64,000 nt of DNA from Lysobacter enzymogenes (lineage in GTDB: Bacteria > Pseudomonadota > Gammaproteobacteria > Xanthomonadales > Xanthomonadaceae). The position numbers were made by a program, and so were the translations under genes. The notes under the pieces are model-generated. The model was not told where the DNA came from. It saw only the letters and a list, made by a program, of their open reading frames with translations, and did not search any database. The stretch covers positions 1,860,001 to 1,924,000 of the forward strand of contig NZ_CP067396.1 in assembly GCF_023617245.1 (NCBI RefSeq), in the 5' to 3' direction. Within the stretch, counting starts at the first letter, position 1. Each line of letters opens with the position of its first letter. Positions 30,994 to 40,240 of the stretch are shown piece after piece.

Positions 30994-33900
30994 ATGACCT
31001 ATCAGAACCGCGTCCGCATGTCCAAGCTCACGCTTGGCCTGCTCGCCGTACTCGCCACCGCACCGGCGTTCGCCCAGTCCACCTCCGCCGGCGTCAACGG
31101 CACGGTGACCAGCGCCAGCGGCCAGCCGGTCGCCGGCGCCGAAGTGACCATCACCCACGTCGAGTCGGGCACGGTCAGCCGCGCCACCACCGACGCCAGC
31201 GGCCGCTACAACGCGCGCGGCCTGCGCGTCGGCGGTCCGTACACGATCAACATCACCAAGGAAGGCGAGGGCACCAAGACCGAGGACGGCGTCTACCTCG
31301 ATCTGGCCAAGAGCAACACCATCAACGCCGCGCTGTCGCCGGCCGACGTGACCACCCTGGGCGCGGTCACCGCGGTCGCCACCGGCGGCTCGGAGCTGTT
31401 CAGCGCGACCAAGATGGGCTCGGGCACCAACGTGACCCGCCAGACCATCGAGGCGCTGCCCTCGATCGGCGGCAACATCCAGGACTACGTCCGCCTCGAC
31501 CCGCGCGTGGCCTACGTCAACCGCGCCGAGGGCGGCATCACCGCCGGCGGCCAGAACCCGCGCTACAACGCCATCCGCATCGACGGCGTGTCGGCCAGCG
31601 ACACCTTCGGCCTGGAAGGCAACAACATGCCGACCCGCCGCCAGCCGGTGTCGATGGAAGCCATCGAAGGCATCAACGTCGACCTGGCCAGCTACGACGT
31701 CACCATCACCGGCGCGACCGGCGCGGTGGTCGACGCGGTGACCAAGTCGGGCACCAACGAATTCCACGGCTCGATCTACGGCAGCTACCGCGACGGCGGC
31801 TGGTTCGGCAAGGATCCGACCGACACCAAGTTCAACGGCTTCGACAAGGAAGAGACCTACGGCGCCACCTTCGGCGGCCCGCTGGTCAAGGACAAGCTGT
31901 TCTTCTTCGCCAACTACGAGAAGTTCAAGCAGGCCGCTCCGGGCGCCGACATCCCGGGCAGCGCGCTGGGCCGCCGCGGCGCGGTCATCACCCAGAACGA
32001 CCTGTCGCGCGCGCAGACCATCTCCAGCGGCTACGGCTTCGACGCCGGCGGCCTGGGCAGCTCGGGCAACACCGACCTGGAAGAGTACGCGCTCAAGATC
32101 GACTGGAACATTTCCGACGCGCACCGCGCCAGCCTGCGCTACAGCAAGCTCGACCAGAGCAAGCTGCGCATCAACGGCATCAACAGCAGCCAGATCTCGC
32201 TGAACTCGTACTGGTACCAGCACACCAAGTCGGTCGAGAGCTGGGTCGGCCAGCTGTTCAGCGACTGGACCGACAACTTCTCCACCGAGTTCAAGGTCTC
32301 CTACCGGGACTACTCGGCCGTGCGCGAAACCCCGGGCACCGCGCCTAGCGTGCGCATCTGGTTCGGCGGCACCGAAGGCAACCCGGGCGGCGATTCGCTG
32401 TTCCTGGGCACCGAGACCAACTCGCAGGCCAACAAGCTCTACACCAAGACCTGGAACGCGTTCGGTTCGGGCACCCTGGCGCTGGGCGACCACAACGTCA
32501 AGTTCGGCTTCGACTACAGCAACAACGACGTCTACAACCTGTTCGGACCGCAGGTCTACGGCGTGTACGAGTTCTGGGGCCTGGACAACTACCAGGCCGG
32601 CCGCTGGCTGAAGTACGACGTGCGCACCCCGCAGCCGGGCGCGGGCATCGACAGCGTCGCCGGCGCGTTCAAGTACAAGCAGTACGGCCTGTTCATCCAG
32701 GACGAGTGGTTCGTCAACAACAACCTGACGGTGAACTTCGGCCTGCGCGCCGACAAGCCGGAAGTCAACAAGAACCCGGACTACAACCCGCTGGTCCAGC
32801 AGGTGTTCGGCTACGACACCCGCAAGGTGCTGAACTCCAAGTGGCTGATCCAGCCGCGCGTGGGCTTCAACTACACCTTCGACAGCGAGCGCCCGACCCA
32901 GCTGCGCGGCGGTTTCGGCCTGTTCCAGGGCGAGTCGCCGCAGGTGTGGCTGACCAACGCCTACAACACCACCGGCCTGAACTACATCCAGTACTCGCAG
33001 AACCTGGCGTCGACCGAGAACTGGCAGAACCTGAAGTTCAACGGCGACGGCCTCAACCCGCCGATCCCGTCGCGCGCCGGCAGCCAGCTGCAGAACGTCA
33101 ACGTCATCAACCCCGACTTCGAGCAGCCGTCGGTGTGGAAGGCCAACCTGGCGTTCGAGCATGAGCTGCCGTGGTACGGCGTGGTCGGTTCGGCCGAGCT
33201 GCTGGTGACCAAGGTCAAGAATGCGCTGTTCTACCGCAACCTCAACCTCGGCACGCCGCAGGCGGAGGGTCCGGACGGCCGCGACCTGTTCTGGAGCCAG
33301 GCCGCGAACCTGCGCAACCGTCCGTGGTCGTCGGGCAACAACCGTTTCGCGCGCGACCGCCGCTTCGACCAGGTCCTGCTGCTCGACAACACCGACAAGG
33401 GCGAAACCCAGCAGTTCACCGTCGGCCTGAGCAAGCCCTTCGGCGTCGAGAGCGACTGGTCCTGGAGCCTGGCCTACACCTACACCCACGCCACCGAAGT
33501 CAGCGGCCTGACCAGCTCGACCGCGACCTCCGGCTGGAACTACAACTACCTGTTCGACGCCAACGAAGAGACCGCCTCGACCTCGCGCTACCAGATCAAG
33601 GACCGCATCATCGGCACCCTGGACTGGAAGCATAAGTTCTTCGGCGACTACGAGACCCGCATCGGCCTGGTGTACGAAGGCCGCAGCGGCCGTCCCTTCA
33701 GCTACGTCTATTCCAACGACGTCAACGGCGACAACCGCTCGGGCAACGACCTGTTCTACGTGCCCAGCGGCCCGGGCGACGTGCTGTTCGGTTCGCTCAG
33801 CCCGGCCGGCCAGTTCACCGCCGACCCGGCCATGGAGAAGCGCTTCTTCGACTGGCTGGCCTCGAACCCGGAACTGGGCCGCTACGCCGGCCGCTCCGCG

Positions 33901-34230
33901 CCGCAGAACGCCGGCCGCGCGCGTTGGGTCAACACCTTCGACGTGCGCATCAGCCAGGAACTGCCCGGCTTCTTCAAGGACCACAAGTCCGAGATCTGGC
34001 TGGACATCCAGAACGTGGGCAACCTGATCAACAAGGATTGGGGCCACATCTACGACTACGGCTTCTTCGCCAGCCAGCGCGTCGCCGCGATCCAGGGCAT
34101 GTACAACGGCAAGTACGTGTACAACTTCAACACCCCGGACGCGCCGACCGTGGCCAACGCCGACGCCGACGGCTTCAACGTCGGCGTGTCGCAGTGGTCG
34201 GTCCAGCTGGGCTTCCGCTACAAGTTCTGA
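30994..34230 (+). CDS. Oar-like TonB-dependent receptor with carboxypeptidase-regulatory-like domain
   Basis: A 1078-residue outer membrane protein. A signal peptide (cleavage near AFA-Q, ~28) precedes a CarboxypepD_reg-like beta-sandwich (~residues 32-115: VNGTVTSASGQPVAGAEVTI, TTDASGRYNARGLRVGGPY). A TonB-box-like TLGAVTAVA lies near 121, then the plug (LPSIGGNIQDYVRLDPRV, GGQNPRYNAIRIDGV, GAVVDAVTKSGTNEFHGS) and the barrel, ending QLGFRYKF with the aromatic terminus for BAM. Oar-type receptors are common in Xanthomonadaceae; the ligand may be a peptide, glycan or siderophore. It is a single-gene unit with its own terminator. Confidence 0.93.
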   Translation: MTYQNRVRMSKLTLGLLAVLATAPAFAQSTSAGVNGTVTSASGQPVAGAEVTITHVESGTVSRATTDASGRYNARGLRVGGPYTINITKEGEGTKTEDGVYLDLAKSNTINAALSPADVTTLGAVTAVATGGSELFSATKMGSGTNVTRQTIEALPSIGGNIQDYVRLDPRVAYVNRAEGGITAGGQNPRYNAIRIDGVSASDTFGLEGNNMPTRRQPVSMEAIEGINVDLASYDVTITGATGAVVDAVTKSGTNEFHGSIYGSYRDGGWFGKDPTDTKFNGFDKEETYGATFGGPLVKDKLFFFANYEKFKQAAPGADIPGSALGRRGAVITQNDLSRAQTISSGYGFDAGGLGSSGNTDLEEYALKIDWNISDAHRASLRYSKLDQSKLRINGINSSQISLNSYWYQHTKSVESWVGQLFSDWTDNFSTEFKVSYRDYSAVRETPGTAPSVRIWFGGTEGNPGGDSLFLGTETNSQANKLYTKTWNAFGSGTLALGDHNVKFGFDYSNNDVYNLFGPQVYGVYEFWGLDNYQAGRWLKYDVRTPQPGAGIDSVAGAFKYKQYGLFIQDEWFVNNNLTVNFGLRADKPEVNKNPDYNPLVQQVFGYDTRKVLNSKWLIQPRVGFNYTFDSERPTQLRGGFGLFQGESPQVWLTNAYNTTGLNYIQYSQNLASTENWQNLKFNGDGLNPPIPSRAGSQLQNVNVINPDFEQPSVWKANLAFEHELPWYGVVGSAELLVTKVKNALFYRNLNLGTPQAEGPDGRDLFWSQAANLRNRPWSSGNNRFARDRRFDQVLLLDNTDKGETQQFTVGLSKPFGVESDWSWSLAYTYTHATEVSGLTSSTATSGWNYNYLFDANEETASTSRYQIKDRIIGTLDWKHKFFGDYETRIGLVYEGRSGRPFSYVYSNDVNGDNRSGNDLFYVPSGPGDVLFGSLSPAGQFTADPAMEKRFFDWLASNPELGRYAGRSAPQNAGRARWVNTFDVRISQELPGFFKDHKSEIWLDIQNVGNLINKDWGHIYDYGFFASQRVAAIQGMYNGKYVYNFNTPDAPTVANADADGFNVGVSQWSVQLGFRYKF

Positions 34231-34256
34231 TCCGCGCGATCGAACGCTCCACCGAA

Positions 34257-34287
34257 GACAGCCGGGTTCGCCCGGCTGTCTTTTTTT
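34257..34287 (+). terminator. Terminator of the TonB receptor gene
   Basis: A perfect 10-bp stem, GACAGCCGGG / CCCGGCTGTC, with a TTCG tetraloop is followed by seven T. Confidence 0.93.
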
Positions 34288-34513
34288 ATGGGTCGGGCCG
34301 GCTCGCGGCGCGGGCCGATCGGCCGCTGTTCGGTCGCACGTTCGCAGCAATCTCGGGCGATGATTGCAAGGCTGCGGCCGCCGCTCGGCCGTTCCGCCCT
34401 GCGCGCGCAGGGCTTCCATGCCAGGGGAGGGATGCCGTCCGCCAACGCCGCAACGCCGCAACGCATTGATTGACGCCACCAATGAATGTCCGCGCACTGG
34501 AGAAACAATCGCT

Positions 34514-35320
34514 ATGGACAGAACCACCGCTACGCCGGCGCCTTCGCGCCTGGTCGCTTCGCCCGTTTTCGTGATTTCCGCCGTCCGCAGCGGCTCGACC
34601 CTGCTGCGCTGCGTGCTCGACACCCACTCGCGCATCTGCGCGCCGCACGAGCTGCACCTGCCGGATTTCCAGGTCCAGCTCGACACCCTCCAGGCCAACG
34701 TCTCGATGGAAGCGATGGGCCTGGACTTGGCGGAGGTCGAGCACCTGTTGTGGGACCGCATGCTGCACCGCCTGCTGGCCGCCAGCGGCAAGCACACCAT
34801 CGTCGACAAGACCCCGGCCAACGCGCTGCGCTGGCAGCGCCTGGCGCAGTGCTGGCCGCAGGCGCGCTTCATCTTCCTGGTCCGCCATCCCAGCCATGTG
34901 CTCGATTCGATGCTGGCCGCGGCCAAGGGCGCGCTCGGCCAGGAACTCAAGGAACGCTTCGGCGAGCAGAACGAACGCTGGGGCAATCCGGATTCGGCGC
35001 AGACCATGCTGCTGCCGCAGTTGTCGGGCGTGATCCAGGCGCGCGCGGCGCTGCCCGGCCTGACCGTGCGCTACGAGGAGCTCACCGCCGACCCCGCGCG
35101 GGTGACCCAGGACATCTGCCGGTTCCTGGGGCTGGAGTGGGAGCCGGAGATGATGGAGTACGGTCGGGTCGACCACGGTCCGTTCAAGGTGTTCCTCGGC
35201 GACAACAGCGAGCGCATCCACTCGGGCCGGATCCAGGCCTCGCGCGAGCTGCCGGCCGGCGACAGCGTGCCGCCGCGGCTGCGCGAGGTCTGCCAGAGCC
35301 TGGGCTACCTGCCGCACTGA
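34514..35320 (+). CDS. Sulfotransferase family protein
   Basis: 268 residues. The PAPS 5'-phosphosulfate loop is VISAVRSGSTLLRCVLDTH (residues 20-38). A 3'-phosphate motif, FLVRHPSHVLDSML, follows, and VRYEELTADP and ICRFLGLEWEPEMMEY are typical of the PF13469 family. It would transfer sulfate to a small molecule, glycan or lipid; the acceptor is unknown. ATG 34514 has GGAG 12-15 bp before it. A terminator follows, so it is monocistronic. Confidence 0.87.
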   Translation: MDRTTATPAPSRLVASPVFVISAVRSGSTLLRCVLDTHSRICAPHELHLPDFQVQLDTLQANVSMEAMGLDLAEVEHLLWDRMLHRLLAASGKHTIVDKTPANALRWQRLAQCWPQARFIFLVRHPSHVLDSMLAAAKGALGQELKERFGEQNERWGNPDSAQTMLLPQLSGVIQARAALPGLTVRYEELTADPARVTQDICRFLGLEWEPEMMEYGRVDHGPFKVFLGDNSERIHSGRIQASRELPAGDSVPPRLREVCQSLGYLPH

Positions 35321-35373
35321 GCGCGGCCGCGCGCCCGCCCGGCAGGGGCGGGCGCCGGTTCCGAGGAGGGCGA

Positions 35374-35401
35374 AACGGCCGGGCCTGTCCCGGCCGTTTT
35401 T
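35374..35401 (+). terminator. Terminator of the sulfotransferase gene
   Basis: The stem AACGGCCGGG / CCCGGCCGTT with loop CCTGT is followed by TTT. It is the same stem sequence as in the sodB terminator. Confidence 0.88.
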
Positions 35402-35529
35402 CATGGGAGAACCCGTCGCCGCGCCGGCCGCGCGGCCGCGCCGGGACGACCGCGCGCGGATACCGGAGGCGGCGGCCGAACTGCTAGAGTCCCACCCCAC
35501 GAATCGATGAAAAAGCCGAGAAAAACGCA

Positions 35530-36912
35530 ATGACCGCAACCCCCAACGCGACCGTCCTGCCGACGGTCAACGCCCGCATCTACCCCAAGGGCGGGCTCGA
35601 CGTCTTGTCCCGCGACGAGGTCGCGCGCCTGCGCGACGCCTCCACCGGCATCCACGACCTGCTGCGCCGCTGCGCCCTGGCGGTGCTGACCAGCGGCAGC
35701 GCCTCCGACGATCCGCGCGCCGCGCGCGAGCTGTATCCCGATTTCGACATCGAGGTGCACCAGCAGGACCGCGGCATGCGCATCGACCTGACCCGTGCGC
35801 CGGCGATGGCCTTCGTCGACGGCGAGATCATCCGCGGCGTGGCCGAGCTGCTGTTCGCGGTGGTCCGCGACCTGGCCTACACCGCGATCGAGCTCGGCAA
35901 GGGCGGCGGCCGCGACCTGGAGTCCAGCGACGGCCTCACCGACTCGGTATTCGGCCTGCTGCGCAACGCCCGCATCCTGCACCCGGCCGATCCGAACCTG
36001 GTGGTGTGCTGGGGCGGCCACTCGATCTCGCGCGACGAGTACATCTACACCAAGCAGGTCGGCTACGAGCTGGGCCTGCGCGGCCTCGACATCTGCACCG
36101 GCTGCGGACCGGGCGCGATGAAGGGCCCGATGAAGGGCGCGACCATCGCCCACGCCAAGCAGCGCCGCCGCGCGATGCGCTACATCGGCATCACCGAGCC
36201 GGGCATCATCGCCGCCGAATCGCCGAACCCGATCGTCAACCACCTGGTGATCATGCCGGACATCGAGAAGCGCCTGGAGGCCTTCGTCCGCATGGGCCAC
36301 GGCATCATCGTGTTCCCCGGCGGCGTCGGCACCGCCGAGGAGATCCTGTACCTGCTCGGCATCCTGCTGCGCGAGGAGAACGCCGGCCTGCCGTTCCCGC
36401 TGATCCTGACCGGCCCGACCGCGTCGGCGCCGTACTTCGAGCAGATCGACAAGTTCCTGCGCCTGACCCTGGGCGAGGTCGCGACCCAGCGCTACGAGAT
36501 CATCGTCGGCGACCCCGAGCGCGTGGCCCGGGCGATGTCGCAGGGCATCCGCAAGGTGCGCGAGTACCGGATCGAGCACAAGGATTCGTTCTTCTTCAAC
36601 TGGTCGATCGACATCCCGCTGACCTTCCAGAAGCCGTTCGTGCCGACCCACGAGGCGATGGCCTCGTTGGACCTGCACCACGGCCGCAAGCCGCACGAGC
36701 TGGCCGCGGACCTGCGCCGCGCGTTCTCCGGCATCGTCGCCGGCAACGTCAAGGAAGACGGCATGCGCCGGATCGAGGAGTTCGGCCCGTTCGAGATCCA
36801 CGGCGACCCGGACATGATGCAGTCGCTGGACGCGCTGCTGCGCGCGTTCGTCGAGCAGCGCCGCATGAAGATCGCCGGCGAGTACCGTCCCTGCTACCGC
36901 GTGGTGACCTGA
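35530..36912 (+). CDS. ppnN: Pyrimidine/purine nucleotide 5'-monophosphate nucleosidase
   Basis: 460 residues, the full length of PpnN/YgdH. The central LOG domain has ICTGCGPGAMKGPMKGA and FPGGVGTAEEILYLLG, the PGGxGTxxE motif for nucleotide binding and catalysis, with flanking N- and C-terminal domains. The enzyme splits nucleoside monophosphates to base and ribose 5-phosphate; in E. coli it is activated by (p)ppGpp. It stands alone before tRNA-Asn. Confidence 0.94.
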   Translation: MTATPNATVLPTVNARIYPKGGLDVLSRDEVARLRDASTGIHDLLRRCALAVLTSGSASDDPRAARELYPDFDIEVHQQDRGMRIDLTRAPAMAFVDGEIIRGVAELLFAVVRDLAYTAIELGKGGGRDLESSDGLTDSVFGLLRNARILHPADPNLVVCWGGHSISRDEYIYTKQVGYELGLRGLDICTGCGPGAMKGPMKGATIAHAKQRRRAMRYIGITEPGIIAAESPNPIVNHLVIMPDIEKRLEAFVRMGHGIIVFPGGVGTAEEILYLLGILLREENAGLPFPLILTGPTASAPYFEQIDKFLRLTLGEVATQRYEIIVGDPERVARAMSQGIRKVREYRIEHKDSFFFNWSIDIPLTFQKPFVPTHEAMASLDLHHGRKPHELAADLRRAFSGIVAGNVKEDGMRRIEEFGPFEIHGDPDMMQSLDALLRAFVEQRRMKIAGEYRPCYRVVT

Positions 36913-37003
36913 ACGGGTATGATGGCGGGCTCCGGCGGCGACGCAGCTTCATCCCCATGAAGTGTTGACGCCGGGGTGCTGAATCAGCATCATATGCAGC
37001 CCC

Positions 37004-37080
37004 GCCCGAATAGCTCAGCCGGTTAGAGCACTTGACTGTTAATCAGGGGGTCGTTGGTTCGAGTCCAACTTCGGGCGCCA
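37004..37080 (+). tRNA. tRNA-Asn (GTT)
   Basis: A 77-nt cloverleaf. Acceptor arms GCCCGAA / TTCGGGC, anticodon loop CTGTTAA with GTT, T-arm GGTTCGAGTCC, encoded GCCA end. A terminator follows. Confidence 0.97.
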
Positions 37081-37087
37081 GATTCGA

Positions 37088-37119
37088 GAAGGCCGCGAGC
37101 GATCGCGGCCTTCTTTTTT
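37088..37119 (+). terminator. Terminator of tRNA-Asn
   Basis: The 10-bp stem GAAGGCCGCG / CGCGGCCTTC with a 6-base loop is followed by six T. Confidence 0.93.
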
Positions 37120-37215
37120 GCGCGCGCGAAAGCGCCGCCGCCCTGCGGGGTTCTTTTCGCAGCGAGGGCGATCCTGCGCCGCCCGCGCGGGTTCCATGCC
37201 GGCCGCATCGTGCGC

Positions 37216-37752
37216 TCACTCGTCGCGGCAGCGCGCAGTGTCCGCCGCATTGGCATCGCTGACCTGGAATCCGCCTGCGCTATCGCGTCGCAGCACCCAG
37301 GCGCGGGGGACGCTGCGCAGGTCGCACAGCAGCCAGGGCGTGTCGGCGAGAACGCGGCCGCTGCCGGCTTCGAAACGGACCTGCACCGGGCCGCGCAGCG
37401 CGCGCAGGCGCAGGTGCGAGGGCAGGGGCAGTTCGCGCCGCAGCAGTTCGTCGGCCGGATCGAAGATCCGATTGCGGTTGTGGTCGGCGAACGCCATCAG
37501 GCCGCGGCTCCAGTCGAGCTGCTGGCGGCAGTGGAAGTAGATCCAGCGCACCGGGCACAGCAGCACCGGCGAGCCGGTGCGCGCCGCGTGCTCGCCGGCC
37601 TGCCGGTACAGGCCGGCCAGCCCCTGGGCGAAGGATCGCGCCGACAGGTGGTGGAAGCTGGCGTTGGGCCCCGGGCTGACCAACAGGCTCAGCAGGTTGG
37701 CGAGCAGGAACGCGGCGACGAATTCGTACGCGTCCAACGTCTTGATTCGCAT
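37216..37752 (-). CDS. Divergent FimT/GspH-like protein without prepilin motif
   Basis: 178 residues; AAGGAAAGG precedes ATG 37752. The C-terminal half resembles the GspH/FimT domain: CPVRWIYFHC, LDWSRGLMAFADHNRNRIFD (compare the W-x-x-G-W-L-V-F-x-D pattern in the neighbouring FimT), PLPSHLRLRALRG, VRFEAGSGR, LLCDLR. The N-terminus has a hydrophobic helix (EFVAAFLLANLLSLLV), but the G-F-T-L-I-E cleavage site is missing; it begins LDAYEFVAAFL. It is divergent from the real fimT by ~240 bp. It may be a decayed or repurposed pseudopilin. Confidence 0.65.
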   Translation of the reverse strand: MRIKTLDAYEFVAAFLLANLLSLLVSPGPNASFHHLSARSFAQGLAGLYRQAGEHAARTGSPVLLCPVRWIYFHCRQQLDWSRGLMAFADHNRNRIFDPADELLRRELPLPSHLRLRALRGPVQVRFEAGSGRVLADTPWLLCDLRSVPRAWVLRRDSAGGFQVSDANAADTARCRDE

Positions 37753-37994
37753 AAGCCTTTCCTTGGCGGGCGCGCATCCTTGCGTGTCTGGGAAGCTTGG
37801 CTGCCCGCGCGCGTCCGCGGCCAGCGGCGCAGCGCGCGACCGCCGGTAGGGCTAAGCCGTGACGCCTGTCGGACTATTCCTAGGCTCAAAAACCACTGAC
37901 TGACTCCGCCTGACCGCTCGTCGGTATGGCACCTTTTGTAGGTAATTCCGACTGTTAGCATCCGAGCCGTCTTGGAATGGGGAAGCGCGCGTCC

Positions 37995-38525
37995 ATGAGC
38001 AGGCGGCGAACTGCCGGTTTCACCCTTATCGAACTGCTGGTGACGATCGCCATCGGCGCGGTTCTGATCGGCCTGGCCCTGCCCAGTTTCACCGACGCGC
38101 TGCGTTCCAGCCGGGTGACCTCGGCGGCGAACGAGTTCTCCGCCTCGGTGGCGCTGGCGCGCAGCGAGGCGATCCGCAGCGGCCGCACCGGCTACATGTG
38201 CGCGAGCGTCAACGGCACCAGCTGCGGCGGCCAGTGGAACGACGGCTGGCTGGTGTGGACCGATCTCAACAACAACGCCGTCGCCGACGCCGACGAGCGG
38301 CCGCGCCGCACCGAGAGCGTGCGCGACGTCGACCTCACCGCGACCGCGTCAGCCGGCGGCAGCACCACCGCATTGAAGTTCGACAACCGCGGCCGGCTCA
38401 GCGAAGGCGGCAAGCGCGATTTCGTGCTCAAGGCCGTGTCGTGCCGCAGCGGCGCCAACCAACTGCGCAAGTTCGAACTGTCGACCACCGGACAGGTCAC
38501 CATGGAAAAGGACAAGTGCCCATGA
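37995..38525 (+). CDS. fimT: Minor pseudopilin FimT/GspH
   Basis: 176 residues from ATG 37995, which has GGGGAAG upstream; ATG 37977 would add six. The prepilin site is AGFTLIELLVTIAIG. The GspH-like domain shows ARSEAIRSGRTGYMC, CGGQWNDGWLVWTD, LKFDNRGRLSEGG and FELSTTGQVTMEKD. FimT can initiate pilus tip assembly, and in some naturally competent relatives it binds DNA. It is the first gene of fimT-pilV-pilW-pilX-pilY1-pilE, all coupled or nearly so. Confidence 0.93.
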   Translation: MSRRRTAGFTLIELLVTIAIGAVLIGLALPSFTDALRSSRVTSAANEFSASVALARSEAIRSGRTGYMCASVNGTSCGGQWNDGWLVWTDLNNNAVADADERPRRTESVRDVDLTATASAGGSTTALKFDNRGRLSEGGKRDFVLKAVSCRSGANQLRKFELSTTGQVTMEKDKCP

Positions 38526-39031
38526 TCGTCACCGTCCGTCGCGCCGGCGCTCCGCGCGCGCGCAACCAGCGCGGCTTCTCGATGATCGAGGTGCTGATCG
38601 CGGTCCTGGTGCTCGGCCTGGGCCTGCTCGGCCTGGCGATGCTGCAGACCTTGAACGTGCGCTACGCGCAGAGCGCCAACTACCGCACCCGCGCCACCAA
38701 CCTGGCCTACGACCTGCTCGACCAGATCCGCGCCAACCGCGCGCTGGCCCTGCAGTTCGAGAACACCGTGACCAAGGACAGCTTCGCCAGCGTGACCGGC
38801 AAGCAGTGCACGCGCCCGATCACCACCCAGGACGGACTGATCACCACCGAGGAGAACGCGATCCGTTGGCGCTGCCAGGTGCGCGCCGCGCTGGGGCCCG
38901 AGGCCTACGCGATCGTCCGCCGCAGCAACAACGAATACAGCATCGAAATCGCGTGGAGCGACCTGCAGGGCGCCGCCGGCAAGCAAGACGGCTACTACAA
39001 CGGCAAGATCAACGTGAAGACCGAACTGTGA
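38522..39031 (+). CDS. pilV: Minor pilin PilV
   Basis: 169 residues; the start overlaps the fimT stop (ATGA). The prepilin motif is RGFSMIEVLIAVLVLGLGLLG, typical of PilV. LQTLNVRYAQSANYRTRATNLAYDLLDQIRANR follows, then a C-terminal beta region. It forms part of the minor pilin complex that primes pilus assembly with PilW, X and Y1. Confidence 0.93.
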   Translation: MIVTVRRAGAPRARNQRGFSMIEVLIAVLVLGLGLLGLAMLQTLNVRYAQSANYRTRATNLAYDLLDQIRANRALALQFENTVTKDSFASVTGKQCTRPITTQDGLITTEENAIRWRCQVRAALGPEAYAIVRRSNNEYSIEIAWSDLQGAAGKQDGYYNGKINVKTEL

Positions 39032-40227
39032 AGACTTCCCATGCTCAACACGGCCTGTCGCTGATCGAGTTGATGGTCGCGCTGGCGATCGGCGCCATGC
39101 TGGTGCTCGGTCTTTTGCAGGTGTTTTCGGCTTCGCGCACGGCGTACCAGCTGTCCGAAGGACTGGCCCGGGTGCAGGAGAACGCGCGCTTCGCGGTCGA
39201 TTACATGCAGCGCGACCTGCGCATGGTCGGCCACCAGGGCTGCGTCAACGACCAGGCGCGGTTCCTGACCAATCCGGCCGGCTTTCGCAGCACGTTCGTC
39301 GCCGAGACCCAGCCGACCGAAGCGCAGTTCGCCGCGGCCGCGGCGCAGCTGCAGTTCCAGGTGTCGGTGCAGGGCTACGAGGCCCAGGGGACCGCGCCGG
39401 GCGGCTCGGTGACCCTGCCGACCAGCGGCGCCTGGGCCGGTTCGCCGGCGCTGCCGACCTACATCGAGAATCTCAGCCCCGCGCCGGCGGCCGGCAGCGA
39501 CGTCGTCGTGCTGCGCTACTTCTCGCCCGAAGGCGTGCCGCTGGAAACCTTCGCGTCCGGCACCACGACCACGATGACGGTGGAGAAGGACCGTTGGGAC
39601 AAGGTGATCGCCTCGAGCGGCCTCGCCGAGCCGGCGATCCTCGGCGTGGCCGATTGCATCGGCGCGACCGCGTTCCAGGCCAGCGCCATCGTGGCCTCGG
39701 CGAACAAGGTCACGGTGTCGGTCGCGGCGACCGGCCTGAACAAGTCGTCGATGATCACCGACAACTTCACCACCGGCCAGGCGATGCTGTACCGCGCCGA
39801 GTCGGAGGTGTTCTACGTCGCCTATCGCGCCGACGGCAACCCGGCGCTGTTCCGCGCCCGTTTCAGCGCGACCAAGAACGGCACGGCGGTGACGCCGGTG
39901 ATCGAGGAACTGGTGCGCGGCATCGAGAACATGCAGCTGATCTACGGCATGGACAGCCAGGCCAACAGCGCGCTGCCGCCGACCGGCTTCATCGCCAGCC
40001 AGATGGTCGCCGACAAGGTCCAGACCGGCGCGTCGACCGTGCCGTGGCGCCGCGTCGGCCTGGTCCAGGTGGCGCTGTTGAGCCGCGCCAACACCCCGTC
40101 CGCCGCGCTCGCGCCGGCCGAGTTGCCGCGCCTGCTCGGCGTGCAGGTCACGCCGCCCACCGATACGCGCTACCGCGCCGTGTACGAAACCACGATCGCC
40201 ATGCGCAACCGCCTGTACGGGAACTGA
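39028..40227 (+). CDS. pilW: Minor pilin PilW
   Basis: 399 residues from GTG 39028 (GTGA overlap with pilV). The prepilin site is HGLSLIELMVALAIGAMLVLG. ENARFAVDYMQRDLRMVGHQGC and the late VQVALLSRAN / TIAMRNRLYGN are PilW hallmarks. Longer than other minor pilins, with a large C-terminal head, as usual in PilW. Confidence 0.93.
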   Translation: MKTSHAQHGLSLIELMVALAIGAMLVLGLLQVFSASRTAYQLSEGLARVQENARFAVDYMQRDLRMVGHQGCVNDQARFLTNPAGFRSTFVAETQPTEAQFAAAAAQLQFQVSVQGYEAQGTAPGGSVTLPTSGAWAGSPALPTYIENLSPAPAAGSDVVVLRYFSPEGVPLETFASGTTTTMTVEKDRWDKVIASSGLAEPAILGVADCIGATAFQASAIVASANKVTVSVAATGLNKSSMITDNFTTGQAMLYRAESEVFYVAYRADGNPALFRARFSATKNGTAVTPVIEELVRGIENMQLIYGMDSQANSALPPTGFIASQMVADKVQTGASTVPWRRVGLVQVALLSRANTPSAALAPAELPRLLGVQVTPPTDTRYRAVYETTIAMRNRLYGN

Positions 40228-40240
40228 GGAGAACTCCGTC

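Noticed and set aside
30895..35007. A 1370-codon open frame on the minus strand opposite the TonB receptor
   Set aside because: It is an antisense shadow of the receptor and the sulfotransferase; no recognisable motif.
37004..37119. tRNA-Asn as an integration site for the neighbouring pilus cluster
   Set aside because: No integrase gene and no direct repeat of the tRNA 3' end could be found to the right, and the pilus genes are normal chromosomal ones.
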